A DNA stretch of 64,000 bases from Hsuehochloa calcarea (Eukaryota > Streptophyta > Magnoliopsida > Poales > Poaceae). Below, one piece after another: positions 23,860-35,640 of the stretch (position 1 is its first letter; each line of letters starts with the position of its first letter). A program made the translations under genes and the position numbers. The stretch is taken from assembly GCA_036346395.1 (NCBI GenBank), contig CM070604.1, positions 37,847,662 to 37,911,661 of the forward strand, read 5' to 3'. The notes beneath the pieces were generated by a model. The model was not told the DNA's origin. It made no database searches and saw only the letters and a list, made by a program, of their open reading frames with translations.

Positions 23860-26014
23860 CCTAGACCACGATTAAATCGCAAATTTTAGATTTGTCTAGA
23901 ATGAGATTGAGCTTCTTCTTGCCTCCTACAAACCTCTCGAGAGTGTTCATAAGATACCGACACTCCGAAAGAGAGAGGTGCAAGAAGAGCGGGGAAGAAG
24001 GGACAGCAGAAGGTAAGGAGCGGAAGAAGAACCAACAACGAGAGGAAAGATTGGCTTGTGCACGCACACGGTAGACTTTGGGGAACAAATCCCTCGCTAT
24101 GATTGGTTCACGTTGCTAGGCGTCTCTACCAAACCCTTAGACTTCTTCCCAAAGACACACAATACAAGCAGATGATTGTGTCTCTAGAAGGTCCTTAGTT
24201 AGCTTCACACATTTTTCATCCAAAGCAATCAAATCACATTTTAGTTTATTACATTGCTTGCATGGTGAGCTAACAAGATCCTTAGAAGCATATTGAGCCA
24301 ATTTATTCTTGTGATCAATCATTTCTTGAAACCGCTTGATCTGATTCTAGTTCAAAGCTTAACTTGGGACAGCTTTAAACAAGAAACAATAGGCTCTAGT
24401 AGCGCGACTTGAAATTCAACAATTTTGTGATCTGCCTGCTTTAGGTTCATCTTGAGATTATTACAATTTTCACAAGTTTCAGCAGATCAAGCAACATGGT
24501 ATAAAGACCTCTAAACGAATTGTCCTTAACCTCACATGAGGTGCAAGCGGAGCCTCAACAGAGTGGATGAAGGAGGTGCTACCCTACTCATCTCTAATTC
24601 AGCAAGAAGGCTAATGTTCTCTACCTTAATCATGTCAAGTTCGGAGGACACACTATCATGTAAGGTCCTTAGTTTATCCATATCATCAATCAAAGCACAA
24701 AGATGTGTCACATTCATCACGGAGGGAGCGGATGTAAGTAAAGTAAGCTCCCGTGATAGTCTAGCTACTTCCTTCTCCAACCCAGCACACTTAGCCCTAG
24801 ACTTAGCATGGAATCTACCTAGCTTAAGAAAAGCATCATTAAGCTGGTCATAAGTGGGACTAACCTCATCGGAGTCGGAGTACAGCTCGCTGTCGCTCAG
24901 TTCGCCCCCGAGGGCCATGAAGCACATGCCGGAGAAGTTGCCGTCGTCCTTGGGATCATGATCGCCCTTCCCATCATCGTCCTCCACCCCTCCACCTCGT
25001 TGGTGTCCAGTTCGTCGAGGGCGGTGAGGACGCGATGGAACAGCTTCTTTGCCTTCCCAAAGTTGCGGAACTTCTTCTTGCCTTGATCAGGTGCTGAGGG
25101 CTTCGTGTTGCGGTTCTTGTCGATGTAGTCGTTCTTGCTTGGACCGCCATAGTCACCTTTGCCCTTCCCAAGCTTGGGACAGTTTGCTCGGATGTGGTTG
25201 GGGCCACCACACTCAAACAAATCACAGACCTCCTCTTTTACCATCCCTCCTCCTCTTGTAAGCATGAGAAAACTTCCGAGCTAGGAGGGCTAGTGCTCAT
25301 CCTCAAGTCGCTCTAACGATCATCGCTTATGTCACAGAGCGCTAGGAGAACCCACGTGTCGACTCGTAAGAAGATCCGAAGTGGGATCGATGACTAAAGC
25401 CATCGATCGTGACTTCGACCTTCGAGAGACAATGTCAATCTCGTGAGTCTTGAGACGCGAGTAAAGCGCATCAAGAGTCGTGGTCGAGAGTCCGTGCTAT
25501 CTTTGATGGTAGTCACTTTCATCTCCCAAACACGAAGATCAAGTGCGAAAGCATCTCGGCGTTATCCGAGTCGGGGTATGTAAGACCGACCGCTCGGAGG
25601 TTGCTCAAAATCTTGTGAAAACGCGAAAAGCACTCGCCAAGAGATTCACCAAGAAGCATCTCAAATTTATCAGATTCACGCTTGAACCGGTCTTGTCGAA
25701 CCGTCTTAATCGAGTGGTGCCCTCATGGTATGCATCGAGGGTCACCCGGATGTCATAAGCATAAATCAAATGAGAAATACGATCAAACTCACTACGCTTA
25801 AACCACAATGATTATGTTCCTTGCCTTAGCATTTGCCTCAACATCGCCATGTTTCAAAGATTGATGTTCTCATCGGCAGAACAAAAATCTAACCTTCACC
25901 TTTCTCCGGATGGCATACCCACGAGCACGGATGTAAGTTTACATTCGGCTCTTCCGTAAGGGTAATCCGGACCATCAAAAGCGGAGGCTTGGTGGAATAC
26001 TTGTCCGTTGCCAT
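23860..26014 (-). pseudogene. Copia 1 gag with zinc knuckle and coiled coil
   Basis: Role: forms the virus-like particle and binds element RNA. I chose the ATG at 26014 (minus), reading MATDKYSTKPP, because it lies about 40 bp downstream of the PBS and matches the RFSTKPHILDG start of copia 2. A knuckle-like ECGGPNHIRANCPK lies at 25170-25215; the first cysteine is displaced. FSGMCFMAL (about 24905-24930) and an acidic then Leu-rich coiled-coil segment (24532-24880, 24137-24322) follow. LERFVGGKKKLNLILDKS ends the domain near 23880-23930. The N-terminal 25.3-26.0 kb part is badly frame-shifted. A purine-rich stretch at 23935-24135 looks foreign. Confidence 0.85.
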
Positions 26015-26050
26015 GGCTCAACCGACCGGTTAAGATCTATCAAGAAGAGC

Positions 26051-26068
26051 TAACCGGCTCTGATACCA
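26051..26068 (-). promoter_or_regulatory. Copia 1 primer-binding site
   Basis: Minus strand TGGTATCAGAGCCGGTTA, two bases inside the 5' LTR end. TGGTATCAGAGC pairs with the 3' end of initiator Met-tRNA, the usual primer of plant copia and gypsy elements. Confidence 0.92.
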
Positions 26069-26070
26069 AT

Positions 26071-27687
26071 TGAAGGACCGAAATGGCAACAGAGGGGGGG
26101 TGAATGGTGCCTAAAAATTAATACTCCCCTTCACTGTATTTAAAACCAGCCTACAAAGATCTCTGAAGATCTAAAGAAAGTAAATGAAGCAAGATCAAAT
26201 AACAAAAACAAGTTTCAGGCTGTTCTTCTGGAAATCGGAAGTTCCGGGCAGTAGATTGCGGAAGTTCCGCTTGCGGTAGTTCCGCAGTGTATATTGCGGA
26301 AGTTCCGCTATGTACTCATTGCATAAAATCTAAGCTCGATTATCCTGACCAAAGAACAGAACGCTCGGGTTTTTGCCCAAAAATCCAAACTACTTAATCT
26401 TGAATGCTCTTCTCAGGTCAAGTTTTACAAGACATCATCCTAAACACCATCTTGACCTTATGGAGAAGAATCGCAACCAAAGATTCAATAATCGAACCAA
26501 AAACGGATTTCTTGAAGAAGGGGCAAGAAAGACCAAAACCAATGATAAGCGAGATTCTCAGATCCTTAGAGCATGAAACTTTGAGGAAGTAATAGCAATA
26601 CCAAAACGATTCTAGATATGAAGTTTCATGCTATCTTGTAAAACCAATCAAAAGATATGCCAAAACCCTAGATATTCAACATGAACAGAGAGAGAGAGAG
26701 TTGCAAAATCAAGTAATCAAAACCTCAGATTTCATTGGATTGAAATATGGATTACAGAGGTAACACAAAGAGGAATGATTACAATAGGTTTCAGTTCATC
26801 AACTCCACAAACTCAAAAAGCAAAACACACCCTTTTGGTGGAGCTAACCTAATTTTCTCTCAAAGTCTAACCCTAACCCGTGGTTCTCCCTATTTATAGC
26901 CTCTGCTAATGGGCCTCAAACCCATTAAGCCCGCTACACCCGAACGGAACCGCCTCCACTTTTGCCGCTTATGAAAAGACCTTTCGCCTTTTGCGCACCT
27001 TCTCCGAAGCCTCCGAACCTTGTTGTGCACGACTGCAACCGCTTCAAGATTCACGCCGCCTTCGACACATCCCGACCGCTTCGACCTCAACGCCTCCTGC
27101 GCTTAGTCCGTCCACGTGTCTCGCCACGACTCCATCTTGATGCCCTGCGATCAACACAGATAAAAACACATCACATAGCATTGCACAATATCATAGCATC
27201 AATATTTGTATAAGACTCAAACTCATACAAAATCAAAATCACAATTTAACCTTCTCTCGCATGCTTCTCGACACAATCGGAAGTTCCAAGACTTACCACG
27301 GAAGTTCCGATTTCCGAACATCCGCACTTGTCGAATTATCGGAAGTTCCGTGCTTACCACTTCGAACTTCCGATCTTCGAACATCCGCACGCCAAAAATT
27401 CTATTCGATTTTCGTCTCAGAGGAATCTCAATACGAGATTATCGGACACTCGCTACCCTATGTGCGGAAGTTCCGATTCTCTTCACCAAACCAAAACCTG
27501 TAAATCGGAAGTTCCTTTTCCAACACCGTAGTTCGATTAATCGAACTTCCGCTCCATACACAGTAGTTCCGATTTCCGACTCAAATTTCGAAAATAGTCC
27601 AAACCGAAAACCACAACTCTCAATCTAATCAACACACTTGTCAAATACTCATCACTCAGAGTGGAGGACCTCTCACATGGTCTCTCA
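26071..27687 (-). repeat. Copia 1 LTR (5' LTR in minus sense)
   Basis: 1617 bp. Same landmarks as the other copy: palindrome clusters at 26230-26330 and 27275-27580 and an antisense TATA box at 26891-26899. Differences from the partner LTR sit mostly inside the palindromes and other CCG-rich words. Confidence 0.95.
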
Positions 27688-28227
27688 CCTTAGCCTTTTC
27701 TAGGGTTATGGTTTGGAGAGGAAGAGAGGGAGAGATTGTGGTTGCTCCTTGGTGAGCTCTTGTCCTCCTTGAGGGAGTGGCTTTGTAAGCATCTTGTGAG
27801 ATCAATCAATATTGTGATGCTTGCTTGATAGTTCATTTGTCTCTCTTTTGTGTTCTTCTCTCATTTGGATGAATTTGGTGCTTCCTTGATTCAAGTGGTT
27901 AAACTTGGTCTATTGACCCACTTTGTCTTGCTTTGATGTGTGGGAGTACTCCTAGAATCATCTAGACCATCAACCCCCACAAGCAAGTCTTGAATCAAAG
28001 ATTTTCATATTTCTAGGGTTTGTGCACTTCTTTGGTAAATCCTTAAGAGATCGATTCTGCGAAGTGGATCTGAAGGATCGTCGCTAGAAATAGGTCTCTA
28101 ATATCATTAGGGAGGTGTGCTCGAAATTTGGTCAAGTTTCATTGGTTGAATCAAAAGTTGGATCAAATTTCGTTTTGGATTTGGGTTGAGTTTTTCGCTC
28201 GGATCAACCGGTCGATTAAGATGTTTG

Positions 28228-28372
28228 CAACGGCGGTCCGACCGCCTGTGTTTTCGACATTTATCTTCGCTGGTCGAACCGCATCCACCGGTCGACCGCC
28301 GATTAGTAGCCGGTCCGATCATTCGTTAGCCGTCGGTCGGCCGATCACAGTAGCCGGTCAGACCGCCTGTGC
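28228..28372. repeat. GGTC/GACC palindrome cluster in the solo LTR (right part)
   Basis: GGTCCGACCGCC, GGTCGAACCG, GGTCGACCGCC, CCGGTCCGATC and CCGGTCAGACCGCC lie within 145 bp, continuing the clusters at 15786-16115. Confidence 0.85.
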
Positions 28373-29913
28373 CCAGATATGCCCTTTGAGATTAAGTCTC
28401 CACTTTTGTGTCGTGTGGTTATCGGGGTTATCGAATTCAGCACAAGGCTTCCACTGTGCGCTTATTGATCTTCTTAGCTTTCGTAGCTAAAGGAGTAAAG
28501 TTCGTGTTGAATTTGATTTAGGCGAGAAAGTTGAGAAAGCGCCTATTCACCCCCCCTAGTCGCCTTTACGGTCCTACATTATGTCACACAGCTGACCCTT
28601 CCCAATTGTTTTCATGAAAATTTACCCCTCGTGTGAAATTTCCGAGCATATCCATGACCGCGGATGCGGCTATTCGAATAGATTGATTTGACACTTTGCA
28701 GATGTTGTACACTTTACTCACAAGATACCATCAGTGTAGCTAGCACTGACCACAACCAAACCTTTCAGAAACTTTATCTCAAATATTGACACACCCGATG
28801 TGCTTTACTGTCGTCCAACCGATACACACAGCGTTTGGTACGACACACACCGTTGAACAGGGATGCAGCGAACCGTCCCGCGATGTGACCTATCTTGAAG
28901 TCCACACCTCTACCTATCACACAGCTAACCTACCACCTGAGTTGTCAATGGCAAGATTCTATAACCTACTAAGTTAGGCCCGTCCCTTACTAGGCATGCG
29001 GTTGTACAAGAAGACTCAGTTCAATAGCGCACAAAGTTAAGTCCTTAATTGATCAAGGCAAGACTTTCAATTTCTAACTAAGTCACACAGATTATTATTC
29101 CCAGCACACAGCTCAACCATATCACACAGTATCCACCACTTGCCTCAGTCTAAATCTTTTCCCACCCTGTTGGTTAAGTGCAACACATGCAATCAATGAG
29201 TAATATCACACAACACACACAATTTTATCACACAGTTCCATAATCACTTAGTCAAATTCATATTTGCAACTCTCATAAAATGATGACTCGTGGTATAGCT
29301 AAACAATATACTCGTATCTAACCAACCCATGTTGGTGCTGCGATAATACCAACTAATAATGAACCAACCTAGGGTGACAAAAGATCATGGTATAACAATA
29401 GAAAAGGTAGATATAACAATTTGGATTAATAACTAAATCCAAAAGCATTTAAATAAATACTTGAAATAGAATGCAATATATTGAAACAAAGTATTTTAAA
29501 AACTGAGTTCAATATGATCAAATGTATTACTTACCTTAGAATAGGTCTAGGTACTGATCTTGATCTTGAGAAACTTCTCCTTCAAAAAATCCCAAAGAAT
29601 TAATGTCTACTCGCAAACGAAATAAACAAATAAAATAAATAAACAACAGAGGTAAAATAAACTCCAAAAATTAAAAATAATAATAAATAAATATATCTCA
29701 AATTTATATAAATTTAGAAATTTGAATGAGCTCAATCGGAGTTCGGATGCAAAAGATATGGGCTTTGGAAGATTGAATCTAAAGAAAATCTTATTTTTGA
29801 ATTTAATTAGAATTTATGAATTATTTCTCTAAAGAAAAATCGGATTATTGTGCAATGCTGATATCAGCGAAGGAATTTCCAGAAATAAAAGAATTAAAAG
29901 AAAATATGACATC

Positions 29914-29930
29914 TGGGATGTAACATCCCA
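29914..29930. repeat. Perfect palindrome at a head-to-head LTR junction
   Basis: TGGGATGTAACATCCCA is a perfect 17-bp palindrome. To its left the DNA is antisense LTR A; to its right (from TGTAACATCCC at 29919) it is sense LTR A. Confidence 0.85.
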
Positions 29931-32900
29931 ACTTTTGAGCCTTTGAAAATCTTTTATTTATTTGCTAGTTGAAAATATCACCATTTGCATTTTATTTGAA
30001 TTTAAATTTAAAAGCTTATTATAGACTTTCATGACAAAATAATTTCATATGATTAATCCCAACATCAACAATTGTCAAAACTATTTTATTTGGATTCTAT
30101 GTGCTTAAATATATTTTATATAATTTTTTAGAATTTTGCCAAGCTTATTTGCTATTTTCTAATTGCTAATTGTATTTTCTGGATTTTCTAAAAAGTGAAA
30201 TCAATTAAATTTCTTCGGAACAGTGTTGGGCCGAAGCCCAACACTATTCCCGCGCGCCAACCCATCTCCCGGCTTGTAATATTCTGAAATAAATAAATAA
30301 ATAAATATTAACCTCTTAAGGGTCTGTGTGTAATTAAATAAATTAGTACATAAAAATAGAATTTCAGAGTTTTTAAGAGCTATATAAATAGATTGTGGGA
30401 ATTCTAGAAAACCCTAGCCATTTTTTCTTTTTTTTTCTCTCCACCCAGCCGCCACACACACCCATCGCTGTCTCTTTTCTTTTCGTCGCTCAACGCTTTT
30501 GTCTTGCATGCCGCCGACGCCGCAACCCGCCTGGCGCCGCTTCATTTGCATAGTCGTCGGCCGCATCTTGCGTGATCGGCCGCATGTGCCGGTGCCCTGC
30601 TGCGTGGAAACCAGCGACCGGCGTTGATTTTCCTGCCCTCACGCAAGCACCGGCCGACTGATTAGGTAGGTGAGGTTAGTGTTGTGTGTTAATTTTGTTT
30701 ATTGCTAAGATTAGCTACGTGATTAGTGGTAGTTCATTTCACGAGGCCGAATTAGTTTGGTGATTAGACGTCCCGATCTGTTGTGCCGGATTACAGTTGG
30801 AACCATGCAAATTTGTGATTAACTAGTTGCTAAGTAGTAGTTAACTAGATGAATTACGTAATTCAATGGGAGGTGCCGATTTAGAAATTGATGAATTAGA
30901 CACTGCGAATTAGTAGTTAGTTTTTGGCACGTAGCCCTGTATGCAAGCATCAACTAGTAGTAGTAATTAATCTGATAGTGAAATCGGTTGGAATTTAGTA
31001 GTTAACTATTTTGGTTTGAGGCTACGTATGCATGCAATTGCTAGCTACTAGTTAATTGAGTCTTGTATTTTGTATGGCTACGTGAAAACTTCAACAGTGG
31101 TAGAAGAGAATAGAAGAGCAGTGCAAGGGAAAAATCGAAAAGTAGATTGGTTTAGCTTGCTGTTCTGTTGAACGATTTATTCGGGTACCTTAATGGCGGA
31201 TTTTTGTCGGCGCCCCGGGTGTCACACAACCCCGAGACCTTCAGGCATACCAAGCTAGTCCCATGATCAAGAGCTAGCTTGCATACATAACAATGATGCA
31301 TTCATAACCATTCAACGATTTAACTAATGAAGCGCATAAAGTAATATTAATTAAAACAAAGAAAGACCTTATGGTCAAGGTTCTTACAAAAGTCGCCTCA
31401 CGTGGCTTAGCAACAACAGAGTATCCGCAATGAAATCTCAAAATACGTGGGGCCCAATCGACATGCCCACAGGCAATCGAGTGGAGGACGCGACCTAGTT
31501 CGCAAAGTCTTCAAAGTAGCCTTCTTCGTAGAACTCAATATTTCCTGATCCTTCACTGGGACTGATCAACAAAGGGCATAAAGCCGTGAGTACATAAAGT
31601 ACTCAGCAAGTCGTAGAGAAATGTATGCACATAGTATTCATGACAGGCTTAAGCAAGGATGTCTTTATGGTTAATTTGCATAAAGCAAGTTTAACAAGAA
31701 ATACATTAATTAGATTGCAAAGCGTGATTTTAAAAGAATAATACATAGATAACCACGCTTCTTTTGAATCAAACAAAGAACATCCGCTCACTTCCCAACC
31801 ATTCCAACCAAACGCTTCCATCGAACCAAACCACATTTTTGAAAATACTACCTTGCGCTAAATCACTGTGCATGTCCGTAAATCGGGACACGGCTATTCG
31901 AATAGATTTTTGACACTCGCAGAGGTTGTGCGACTTTACCCACAAGACACGAATTCTCTAGTTTGTTTGGCATCCGTCGATACCACCGCCACTTCCTTTG
32001 GTGAGTAGTCTAGAGCACGTGACAAGGCTTTTACAAAGTTCCATTTTGCCTCGGTTACGCCGCTAAGGTTTCGCCATCACGGCCCCTCTTGCGCCTAATA
32101 AATGTACCACAACAGAACCGACTCAAAACTTTCCTAATTAATTGGCCAGTCCGTCCCATACCGGACTTATGGTTGCACGAGGTGACCCGGATCAATGACT
32201 TGCAAAGTTAAGTCCTTAGTTGGTCGCTGCATAAGTCTACCACAACCCAATGTGCATTACGCACCCACTCTAGCTCCCTACCTCAAGCCCGAGCATAAAT
32301 CATTTTTGTTCATTCCCAACCAAATGGCAATCCCTGCCATGGCACAACATCTTTTAATAAAAGTGGCCTCACACCACAATTCCATAGTTCCATTAGTCAA
32401 ATTTCAATAATCATTGAACATGTGATCGAAAGTCTCATGTAACTAGAGCATGTCTAAGCAATAATACGCTCCCAAGTTGGTATACAATCATGTCCAACTA
32501 GTATTAACCATCCTAAGGTGTCCAAGGATATATGTCATTCAAGGAGACATTTCATTTTCAGTTTATCGAGGAGGCATAATGGCAATTTGGTAATTATCTA
32601 CTCCCAAAACCATTTTTAATAAAACTAGCCATGCATGATAATTTAATACAATATACATTTGTAAAATGGGTTCAACATGGTCAAAGGCCTCGACTTGCCT
32701 TCGTTGACGAGGAGAGGGTCTTGATCGTCGGTCGAAGAAATCTTCCAAACGCTAATCTACACGTCACGAGAAAAGCAACAAATAAATAAAACAGCACCAA
32801 ATGAACTCCAAAAATTACAAAACTAGTACCAAATGAAAGAGGATGAATTTATATGAATTTAGAAATTTGGATCACCCAAATCGGAGTTCGAATGTGAAAG

Positions 32901-33095
32901 TTATAGCCAAAAGAAGTTTCAAAATCACATAAAATGATGGATTAGGGTTTTTGGATTTTTCGAATTAATTTTCAACTGAAAATTCCGATTTTGACGTCAG
33001 CAGACACGCTACGACGCAGCAGCCACGTGGCGTGGCGCCGACGCTGGCGCGACGTGGCGCCACGTGGGTGGCCACGCGGGCTCGAGCCCGCAGTC

Positions 33096-33120
33096 GAGAG
33101 AGAGAGAGAGAGAGAGAGAG
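33096..33120. repeat. (GA)n microsatellite
   Basis: Twelve GA units inside LTR C. On the LTR sense strand this is a CT run in the leader. Confidence 0.9.
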
Positions 33121-33484
33121 ATGCGGGTGGTGGCGGCGGCGGCCGGAGTCGGGGAGACGACGGCGCCGGCGAGGAGAAGGCGGCGACGCTACGGAGGCGA
33201 CGCGAGGCGACAAGGCGAGAGGGGAGAGAGCGAGCGGAGAGAAAAGAAAGGAAAGAAAGCGAGCGCCAGCGGCTTAAAAGGCGGAGGAGCTTCCTGGCGC
33301 GGCGCGGCGCGGCGGAGAGGCGACGGACGGGCGCGGACGGGCGCGGCGTGGCGGTGCAGCGACGGACGGGATGGCGGCGGATTCGGCGCGGATCCGCGCG
33401 AGAGGCGAGGAGACGGCGAGACGGACGGGCGGATTCGCAGCGCGGCGGCGCGCGGCGACGTGGGAGAGAGCGCGCAGCCGCGGC

Positions 33485-33700
33485 GGAGACGATGACGGAC
33501 GCCGTCCGATTCCGATCGGACGGTGGGGAGCGAGGGAGGCGCGGGTGAACGAGCCGTCCGATTCCGACGGACGGTGGGAGTCCAAAGCGCGCGGGAGAGA
33601 TGAGCGGCGCCGTCCGATTCCGGACGGACGCGGAAGCGGAAGGGGCGCGGGCGATGCGAGCCGTGCGATGGCGATCGGACGGTCGCGAAGAAAAGGGGGG
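33485..33700. repeat. CCGTCCGATT palindrome cluster in LTR C
   Basis: CCGTCCGATTCCGATCGGAC and variants recur about every 60 bp (about 33500, 33553, 33610, 33662). Each is near-palindromic and CpG-rich. Confidence 0.8.
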
Positions 33701-34309
33701 CGCGAGCGAACGGATGCGGCCGGATTTCGATCCAACGGCCAAGAGCAAGAGGCGACGCGGCGAAACGAGGGCGCTCGGATGAAGATCCGACGGCGGAGGG
33801 CGAGGGCGCGCGCGGAGCGGGCCGCGGGAGTGGGCCGGAGGCGAGGAACAGCGATGGGCCGGCTAGGGATTCGGCCCACGCACAGAGAAAAGATTTAAAA
33901 TCCATTTTTGATTTTAGAAATTCAAATAAATCAAAAGGAAATTTAGAAAATAGCAAATAGACTCCAAAAATTCTAGAAAAATTCACAGAAATTCCTTGAC
34001 TTATTCTAGACTTAATAAAAATACTTTTAACTTTAAATTTTCTTTTTCTTTTACAAATAAATTAATTTTTCCATTTCGGATAAAACAAAAATCAATTTCT
34101 AAAATCCAATAAATCCAAGAAAATTCTCAAAATAATAATTTTGATTTTAAATTCCAAAATCTCAATCAAACCAACTTTAATTTAATTGAAGTTTGATTAA
34201 CTCATATTAAATCGCAAACGAATTTTGAAATTTCAAAATTAAGCTTTTGGCAAATAGAAGCAAATGGTTTTCTTTTAAAATTTTTCAAAACTCCAAAACG
34301 GACGCTACA

Positions 34310-34326
34310 AACCTACCCCTCTTAAA
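34310..34326 (-). promoter_or_regulatory. Element C polypurine tract
   Basis: Minus strand TTTAAGAGGGGTAGGTT directly before the LTR start. It fits a gypsy PPT. Confidence 0.75.
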
Positions 34327-34384
34327 GGGAATCTCAATTTTAGATTCAGCCGACTAGAGAATAGGTGGGAAACTCACCTTCAAG

Positions 34385-35640
34385 TCATCTTCGTTCCCAA
34401 GTGGCTTCTTCTTCTGTGGTTGCTCCATCGACCTTGCGTAAACGGATGATCTTGCTTCTTGTCACTCGCTCGCTACTTCCAAGATCTTGATGGGATGCTC
34501 CTTGTAGGTGAGGTCTTCTTGCGAGGCAATTGCTTCCATTGGCATCCGCTCTTGCACTGCGCAAACACTTCTTCAATCGCGACACGTGGAAGACATTATG
34601 CACATCCGATACCGAGGTGGGAGCTCCAACCGTAAGCGACTTCTCCTCTTCGGGCTAGAATCGAAAGGTCCGATGTACCTTGGTGCAAGCTTTCCACTTA
34701 CTCAAACGACGATCCCTTTGAGAGGCGACACCTTCAGTACACATGATCACCAGTGCAAAGCTAGATCTCGGACGGTTATCGCGATAACTCTTCCGCTCTG
34801 GTCTGGTTTTGACCTTTCTCGATTGATCGAACTTGCTCTTCGGCTTTTTCCAAAATATCTGCCCAAACACTTGTCTTCGCCTACTTCATTCCAATACAAC
34901 GGTGTCCTCGCATTTTCTTCCATAAAGAGCTTCAAACGGAGACATCCGAGGCTTGACCGTAGTCGTTGTTATAGGAAAACTCGCATAAGGTAGCATTTGA
35001 TCCCAATCGGTTCGATTTGCTAAGGCACAAGCCCTTAACATATCTTCTAGGATTTGATTTACTCTTTTCGGTCGCCCATCCGTCTGGGATGATAAGTCGC
35101 TTCAAATTTAGATTAGTACCCAAAACACTGTGCAACTTCGCCAAAATCTTGAGGTGAATCGGGTTCCTCGATCCGACACGATCTTCTTCTAAGACTCCAT
35201 GTCGCACACTATCTTTGCCATGTACAACTCGCCACTATCACCGAGTAAGTAGTCTTGATCGGGAGAAAGTGAGCAACTTTGGTTAGACGATCCACAATTA
35301 CCTAGATAGAATCATATCCTCGACCTTGTCCTTGGCAAACCAAAGTGATAAAATCCATGCCAATTTCTTCCCATTTCCATTCGTGCACTTTCAAGGGTTG
35401 CAGAGTCCAAAGAGGTCTTTGATGCTCGGCTTTAACTCACCGACAGACATCACACCGAGCTACATACTCGCAATCTCACGCTTCATGCTAGGCCACCAAT
35501 ACATTTCTTTGAGGTCTTGGTACATCTTGGTGCTTCCAGGGTGAATGGAATACAAAGTTTCATGGGCTTCCTTGAGTACCAATGCTAAGCTCTTGTCGAT
35601 CCGAACACGATTCGCTTGTCAAACCAAATGGTGCCTTGCT
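34385..35640 (-). pseudogene. Element C integrase C-terminal fragment
   Basis: Role: integrase core end and chromodomain-like tail. Seen on the minus strand: CEFSYNNDYGQAS at about 34950-34990 (core end), ENARTPLYWNEVGED at 34860-34905, KVHRTFRF near 34657-34680, MHNVFHVSRLKKCLRSA at 34553-34603 (GPY/F-linked segment), and ERVTRSKIIRLRKV plus EEEATWERR at 34385-34470 (chromodomain-like end). Frames shift between blocks. The upstream integrase (35210-35640) is readable only in pieces. Nothing of RT or RNase H is present. Confidence 0.85.

Larger units (their letters stand above)
16690..27687 (-). mobile_element. Complete Ty1/copia retrotransposon, copia 1
   Basis: Two direct LTRs (16690-18320 and 26071-27687) start TGAAGGACCG and end GGTCTCTCA. 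The TSD CCTTA is perfect at 16685-16689 and 27688-27692. Read on the minus strand the order is 5' LTR, PBS, gag, protease, integrase, reverse transcriptase, RNase H, 3' noncoding region, PPT, 3' LTR, which is the Ty1/copia order. Length is 10,998 bp. The long Gag with coiled coil and two zinc knuckles resembles the Sire/Maximus group (family-level inference). AT-rich parts of the LTRs are nearly identical, suggesting recent insertion, yet the coding frames are broken in many places. Confidence 0.95.
15680..28578 (+). mobile_element. Solo LTR (copia type), split by copia 1
   Basis: Starts TGTGGATATCG at 15680 and ends CGGTCCTACA at 28578, flanked by TTATG at 15675-15679 and 28579-28583. Its own DNA is 15680-16689 plus 27693-28578, about 1.9 kb, with no internal domain, PBS or PPT, so it is a solo LTR left by LTR-LTR recombination. 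The end CACCCCCCCTAGTCGCC...GGTC matches the copia LTR end at 60636-60665. It contains a TATA box at 16630-16638 and clusters of GGTCNGACCG palindromes. Confidence 0.88.
31205..34309 (-). repeat. Element C 3' LTR (antisense)
   Basis: 3.1 kb. On the minus strand it starts TGTAGCGTCC at 34309 and ends GGCGCCGACA at 31205. It contains the CTATTCGAATAG block at 31894-31905 and a CpG-rich part (32990-33850) with palindromes and a GA run. Long open frames in that part on both strands are compositional, not genes. Confidence 0.75.

Noticed and set aside
32965..33986. Long overlapping open frames of up to 265 codons on both strands
   Set aside because: CpG-rich, Arg/Ser/Ala/Pro-dominated translations with no domain, lying inside LTR C leader. 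They result from few stop codons in GC-rich DNA.
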